Assembly (NCBI GenBank): GCA_016932295.1
Contig: JAFGDC010000291.1
Coordinates: forward strand, 1 to 19,587
Direction: 5' to 3'
Source: a candidate division CSSED10-310 bacterium
GTDB taxonomy: Bacteria; CSSED10-310; JAFGDC01
Length of the DNA stretch: 19,587 nucleotides
This document shows, one piece after another, positions 17,284-19,587 of this stretch (its first letter is position 1; each line of letters starts with the position of its first letter). The notes beneath the pieces are model-generated. The model did not search any database. It was given only the letters and a program-made list of their open reading frames with translations, and was not told where the DNA came from. Made by a program: the position numbers and the translations under genes.

Positions 17284-17442
17284 ATGGCAACTATTAAATG
17301 TGAGGCTTCGGGATGTAAAAATACGGATAAAAGTGGTAAAATCTTTTATCAATGTGACAAGTGTGGTCGATGGTGGTGCTCGGACCATGGATACAAGGGG
17401 AAGAAATGTCCCGGATGTGGCCGTGGTTTCATGAAAAGGTGA
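17284..17442 (+). CDS. 52-residue AN1-like zinc-finger protein
   Basis: ATG 17284 follows AAAGGAG at a five-base spacing. The 52 residues hold eight zinc ligands: C6, C11, C24, C27, C32, H35, C42 and C45. The spacing C-x4-C-x12-C-x2-C-x4-C-x2-H-x6-C-x2-C is close to the AN1 zinc finger, with the final H-x-C of AN1 replaced by C-x2-C, and would bind two zinc ions. The protein is basic, rich in Lys and Gly, with no signal peptide, so it is cytoplasmic. Such a size and charge fit a nucleic-acid- or protein-binding adaptor, but no function is established from the sequence. It lies upstream of the ankyrin gene on the same strand with a 198-base gap. Base composition is much lower in GC than the defence operon, consistent with separate acquisition. 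Confidence 0.8.
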   Translation: MATIKCEASGCKNTDKSGKIFYQCDKCGRWWCSDHGYKGKKCPGCGRGFMKR

Positions 17443-17640
17443 ATCAGATATTTTAGACATTGGGTTTTGGCTGATTTAATTTTGTTTCTGGCAATACAGG
17501 TGATTCTAGTGAAAGGTATTTTTACTGGACTCCGAGTTTTATTTAAATTGAATAGATAGATAATTGCGTTTTTTTTAAGATGTGTATCTTGCGTGTGTTA
17601 AAGGCATTATAGATTTCACATAGCAAAAAGGAGGATGGTA

Positions 17641-18453
17641 ATGGATCTTCGGGCAGCAGTTATGACAGGTGGAATAACCGCCGTAAAAGCACAATTCGGC
17701 TTATTCAAACATCCGGATGTCAATGCTCGAGATGATTCTGGCAAAACGCCATTGCATATCGCTGCCGGCCTGTTGGGGAACAGTGAAATAACCGCGTTTC
17801 TCATACTTAAGGGAGCGGCGTTGGAATTACGTGATGCCGAAGGATGTACACCACTTCATCGTGCGGCAGCCCCTTCAGAATCATTGCGACTTCCGAATTT
17901 AAAACTGTTGTTGCGGGCTGGAGCACAAGTTGATTCTCGCGACGATGAAGGTGATACACCTTTATATTATGCTGTGAGTAAGTCGAACATTGACTGCGTT
18001 GCCGAATTGTTAGCGCATCATGCAAATCCAAATTCAAAAAATATAAAGGGATATACTCCAATTTTTAGTTTGGATCCTGAAAAAACGCGAGGCTCTCTCA
18101 CGATCTTGAGTATGTTGCTGGAAGCCGGCGCTGAAGTAAATGTAAAGGATGCACAAGGGCGATATTTACTTCACCATTTTGCTTCATCAGGAAACGAACA
18201 ATTGACTGCGGCAATTCTATCAGCCGGTGCAAACCCTAATTGCGCCAAACCGTCAGGGTGGACACCGCTCCACGACGCCGCGGCTTTCGGACACATTGCA
18301 GTTGCCAAACAACTTCTTGCTTCTGGTGCAAATATAGAGGCAACTAATGATAAAGGTCGCACGCCATTCGATGCCGCAATGAACCAGGGTCAAACATCCA
18401 TGATGGAGTTTCTCGTGGAAAACGGGGCGTCTGTTTTTGGAGATACCAGATAA
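17641..18453 (+). CDS. Ankyrin-repeat protein, cytoplasmic
   Basis: The product has 270 residues made almost wholly of about eight ankyrin repeats. Repeat starts are recognisable as KTPLHIAA, CTPLHRAA, DTPLYYAV, YTPIFSL, RYLLHHFA, WTPLHDAA and RTPFDAA, preceded by a degenerate N-cap repeat; two repeats (YTPIFSL, RYLLHHFA) are divergent. No signal peptide, membrane segment or fused catalytic domain is present, so the role is likely protein-protein binding in the cytoplasm. ATG 17641 is chosen over ATG 17635 because AAGGAGG ends directly against the latter and is six bases from the former. GC is about 47%, well below the operon to the left. The partner is unknown; the neighbouring zinc-finger protein is one candidate. 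Confidence 0.92.
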   Translation: MDLRAAVMTGGITAVKAQFGLFKHPDVNARDDSGKTPLHIAAGLLGNSEITAFLILKGAALELRDAEGCTPLHRAAAPSESLRLPNLKLLLRAGAQVDSRDDEGDTPLYYAVSKSNIDCVAELLAHHANPNSKNIKGYTPIFSLDPEKTRGSLTILSMLLEAGAEVNVKDAQGRYLLHHFASSGNEQLTAAILSAGANPNCAKPSGWTPLHDAAAFGHIAVAKQLLASGANIEATNDKGRTPFDAAMNQGQTSMMEFLVENGASVFGDTR

Positions 18454-18534
18454 GTGAATTGAATAGTGTTCCGTCCAGATCACGCAAAGAATCTTGTAGA
18501 GGGGCACGCGGGAATGGCGGACACTCTCTTTCCG

Positions 18535-18659
18535 GTCATGTTGAATCCCTTCATGACTCAAGGTGAAGACGGTTACCCAGGGTTCGTCGCAGGCGTCGGG
18601 GACGCCTGGTCTCACCTGGGGATGCCAATCATCAATCCCTCCGGGATTCGGGGAGGGAT
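18535..18659. repeat. Cluster of inverted repeats, possible structured RNA or mobile palindromic element
   Basis: Four inverted repeats fall within 125 bases. GTCATG/CATGAC is at 18535-18557. A nested pair follows, with outer arms CCCAGG/CCTGGG (18576-18620) and inner arms CAGGCGTC/GACGCCTG with a GGG loop (18590-18608). ATCCCTCC/GGAGGGAT is at 18635-18659 and extends imperfectly outward. The density is far above background. Confidence 0.55.
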
Positions 18660-18836
18660 GGATCATAACCATTGGAATTGGTTCATCCCACACGAAGGCC
18701 AGGGTGTTAATTCTTTTCGACCCTGAATCACCGATCCACTCTCATTTGGCGCGGTAGAACGTCCGTAATATGAAAATATTCCGAATTATCGAACATTGGT
18801 GCGCAGTGCCGTGCCCATCTCGCGGTGCGTTAGCTG

Positions 18837-18864
18837 TTGCATTCGTGGCATTTTTATGTAGACT
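18837..18864 (+). promoter_or_regulatory. Candidate promoter for the right-edge gene
   Basis: TTGCAT (18837-18842), a 16-base spacer and TAGACT (18859-18864) match sigma70 boxes in four of six positions each. The -10 is identical to that of the promoter at 1289-1317. It would give a leader of about 190 bases before ATG 19060. Confidence 0.35.
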
Positions 18865-18945
18865 ACCATGACCGAATGAATGCCATGGGTATCGTCCGAA
18901 ATCCGACCGGGTCGGAACGAGCAATCGTCTCCGCAAGAGTGGATG

Positions 18946-18976
18946 ACATTTCATGTAAATTGATTGCGTGAAATGT
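18946..18976 (+). repeat. Inverted repeat in the leader of the right-edge gene
   Basis: Perfect eight-base arms, ACATTTCA and TGAAATGT, flank a 15-base loop. In RNA this would form a stem-loop upstream of the 20-codon leader ORF; in DNA it could be an operator half-site pair. Confidence 0.4.
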
Positions 18977-18997
18977 GAACGTCAGGGAGAGAGTGAG

Positions 18998-19060
18998 ATG
19001 CACAACGTGATTGATGGCCGGATGGAGGCGCCGCCGGCGCTGGTGAAAGGAGCACCCTGA
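18998..19060 (+). CDS. 20-residue leader peptide, translationally coupled
   Basis: ATG 18998 follows a purine-rich GGGAGAGAG site and reads MHNVIDGRMEAPPALVKGAP to TGA, which overlaps the next ATG as TGATG. The ORF contains a GC hairpin (GCGCC/GGCGC, 19028-19040) lying eight bases before the ribosome site GGAG of the downstream gene. A ribosome translating the ORF would melt the hairpin and expose that site. The coding status is inferred from signals only; the peptide has no known relatives that I recognise. Confidence 0.4.
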   Translation: MHNVIDGRMEAPPALVKGAP

Positions 19061-19587
19061 TGTCGTATTATTCAAGTCGCCGCCTGACGTCGCGACAAGA
19101 AAAAGTGATTTTTGGATTCAAAGTTTTCCTTGGCGCCGCCTATATAATTTTTTCAATTAACATCATTCAATGCATGCGGCTGTCCAGTGACTACGAGAAG
19201 GAATTCAGGGCGTTCCAGAAAGAGTGGCACACCGCCGAAACCGCCCGGATGGACTACATCGTTGCCTTGTGGGAAGGCCGGGCGGTCATGACGGACAAGG
19301 CCGGACTCGGTGCACTGACGGAGCAGGAGTTGTCATTGCTGGCGACATGCCGCCGGCTGTTGTTCGAAATCGCCAGCCATTGGGCGATTATAGAGGAGTG
19401 GCGGCTTTCCGGGCACTACATTCGGGCGTTCAGCGAACATGCCGACCGCTATGGCAAGGCGCAGCTCGTGGTACAGCAGATAGTGCGGTGCGGGTTGCTG
19501 CCGCAGGTGCCGACTCTGTACAACATCGCGGAGGTGCTCAACATCGTGCCGGCCGTTACAACGGTCAAGCTGAACAGCGGGTTGATG
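19060..19587 (+). CDS. Single-TM protein of unknown function (partial, runs off right edge)
   Basis: The frame is open for 176 codons to the end of the window. GAAAGGAG sits about seven bases before ATG 19060. Residues 1-16 are basic and polar (RRLTSRQEK), 17-38 form one hydrophobic helix (VIFGFKVFLGAAYIIFSINII), and 41 onward is a soluble, largely helical region rich in Glu, Arg, Trp and Leu. The positive N-terminus suggests N-in topology with the bulk outside the cytoplasmic membrane, or a membrane-tethered periplasmic domain. Composition in the soluble part is GC-rich like the left-hand genes. I do not recognise the family. Confidence 0.7.
   Translation, partial: MSYYSSRRLTSRQEKVIFGFKVFLGAAYIIFSINIIQCMRLSSDYEKEFRAFQKEWHTAETARMDYIVALWEGRAVMTDKAGLGALTEQELSLLATCRRLLFEIASHWAIIEEWRLSGHYIRAFSEHADRYGKAQLVVQQIVRCGLLPQVPTLYNIAEVLNIVPAVTTVKLNSGLM

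Larger units (their letters stand above)
18454..18997. other. Palindrome-rich non-coding stretch after the ankyrin gene
   Basis: This 544-base region contains the hairpin cluster at 18535-18659, a candidate promoter at 18837-18864 and two further inverted repeats. One is TCCGACC/GGTCGGA at 18902-18916 and the other is ACATTTCA/TGAAATGT at 18946-18976. A plus-strand frame at 18466-18726 is open but runs straight through the hairpins and has no convincing start, so I do not call it a gene. Confidence 0.5.

Noticed and set aside
17635..17640. Ankyrin start at ATG 17635
   Set aside because: The AAGGAGG ribosome site ends immediately before it, leaving no spacing; ATG 17641 is six bases away and fits.
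18466..18726. 86-codon plus-strand frame
   Set aside because: It starts with GTG without a ribosome site and passes through several hairpins; codon use looks random.
1..19587. tRNA, rRNA, integrase, transposase or att sites
   Set aside because: No sequence matching conserved tRNA or rRNA segments or recombinase motifs was seen on reading both strands.

Overview
The window is 19.6 kb of moderately high-GC bacterial DNA, about 55-60% overall by eye, with sharply lower patches. Every confident protein is a standard bacterial type: Shine-Dalgarno starts, ATGA and TGATG gene overlaps, sigma70-like promoters. Exported proteins with Thr-Pro-(Thr/Arg) linkers are seen mostly in uncultivated or environmental Gram-negative lineages. 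The sequence alone does not fix a phylum. No rRNA, tRNA, CRISPR array, integrase or complete IS was found.

Left third (1-5283, all minus strand): surface and envelope functions. There is a large exported protein running off the left edge (1-1158), a small exported Ig-like protein (1473-1829), a 523-residue exported protein with a MAM-like domain, a Thr-Pro linker and a C-terminal beta domain (2438-4009), and a broken family 9 glycosyltransferase (4323-5283) with an in-frame stop and a frameshift.

Centre (5385-16855, minus strand): a five-gene defence-type operon. Transcription order is an XRE-HTH/SNF2 helicase with a DUF3883 nuclease-like tail; a RecG/Schlafen-like AlbA_2 protein; a DUF1156 DNA methyltransferase; a small unnamed gene that appears frameshifted; and a DUF499 ATPase. 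This helicase-methylase-ATPase set matches the architecture I know from defence surveys as 'Hma' (name from memory) and is conceptually related to DISARM and BREX. The methylase would mark self DNA while the helicase/nuclease and ATPase act on unmodified DNA. Three things set this copy apart. The AlbA_2 protein seems to have lost most of its AlbA_2 domain in frame. The methylase carries a low-GC segment covering its catalytic motif. The helicase begins with a DNA-binding domain and its promoter has a palindrome over the -35 box.

Right part (17284-19587, plus strand): a 52-residue AN1-like zinc-finger protein, a 270-residue ankyrin-repeat protein, a palindrome-rich intergenic stretch, then a one-TM protein of unknown function running off the right edge. 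That last gene is preceded by a structured leader and a 20-codon ORF coupled to it by TGATG.
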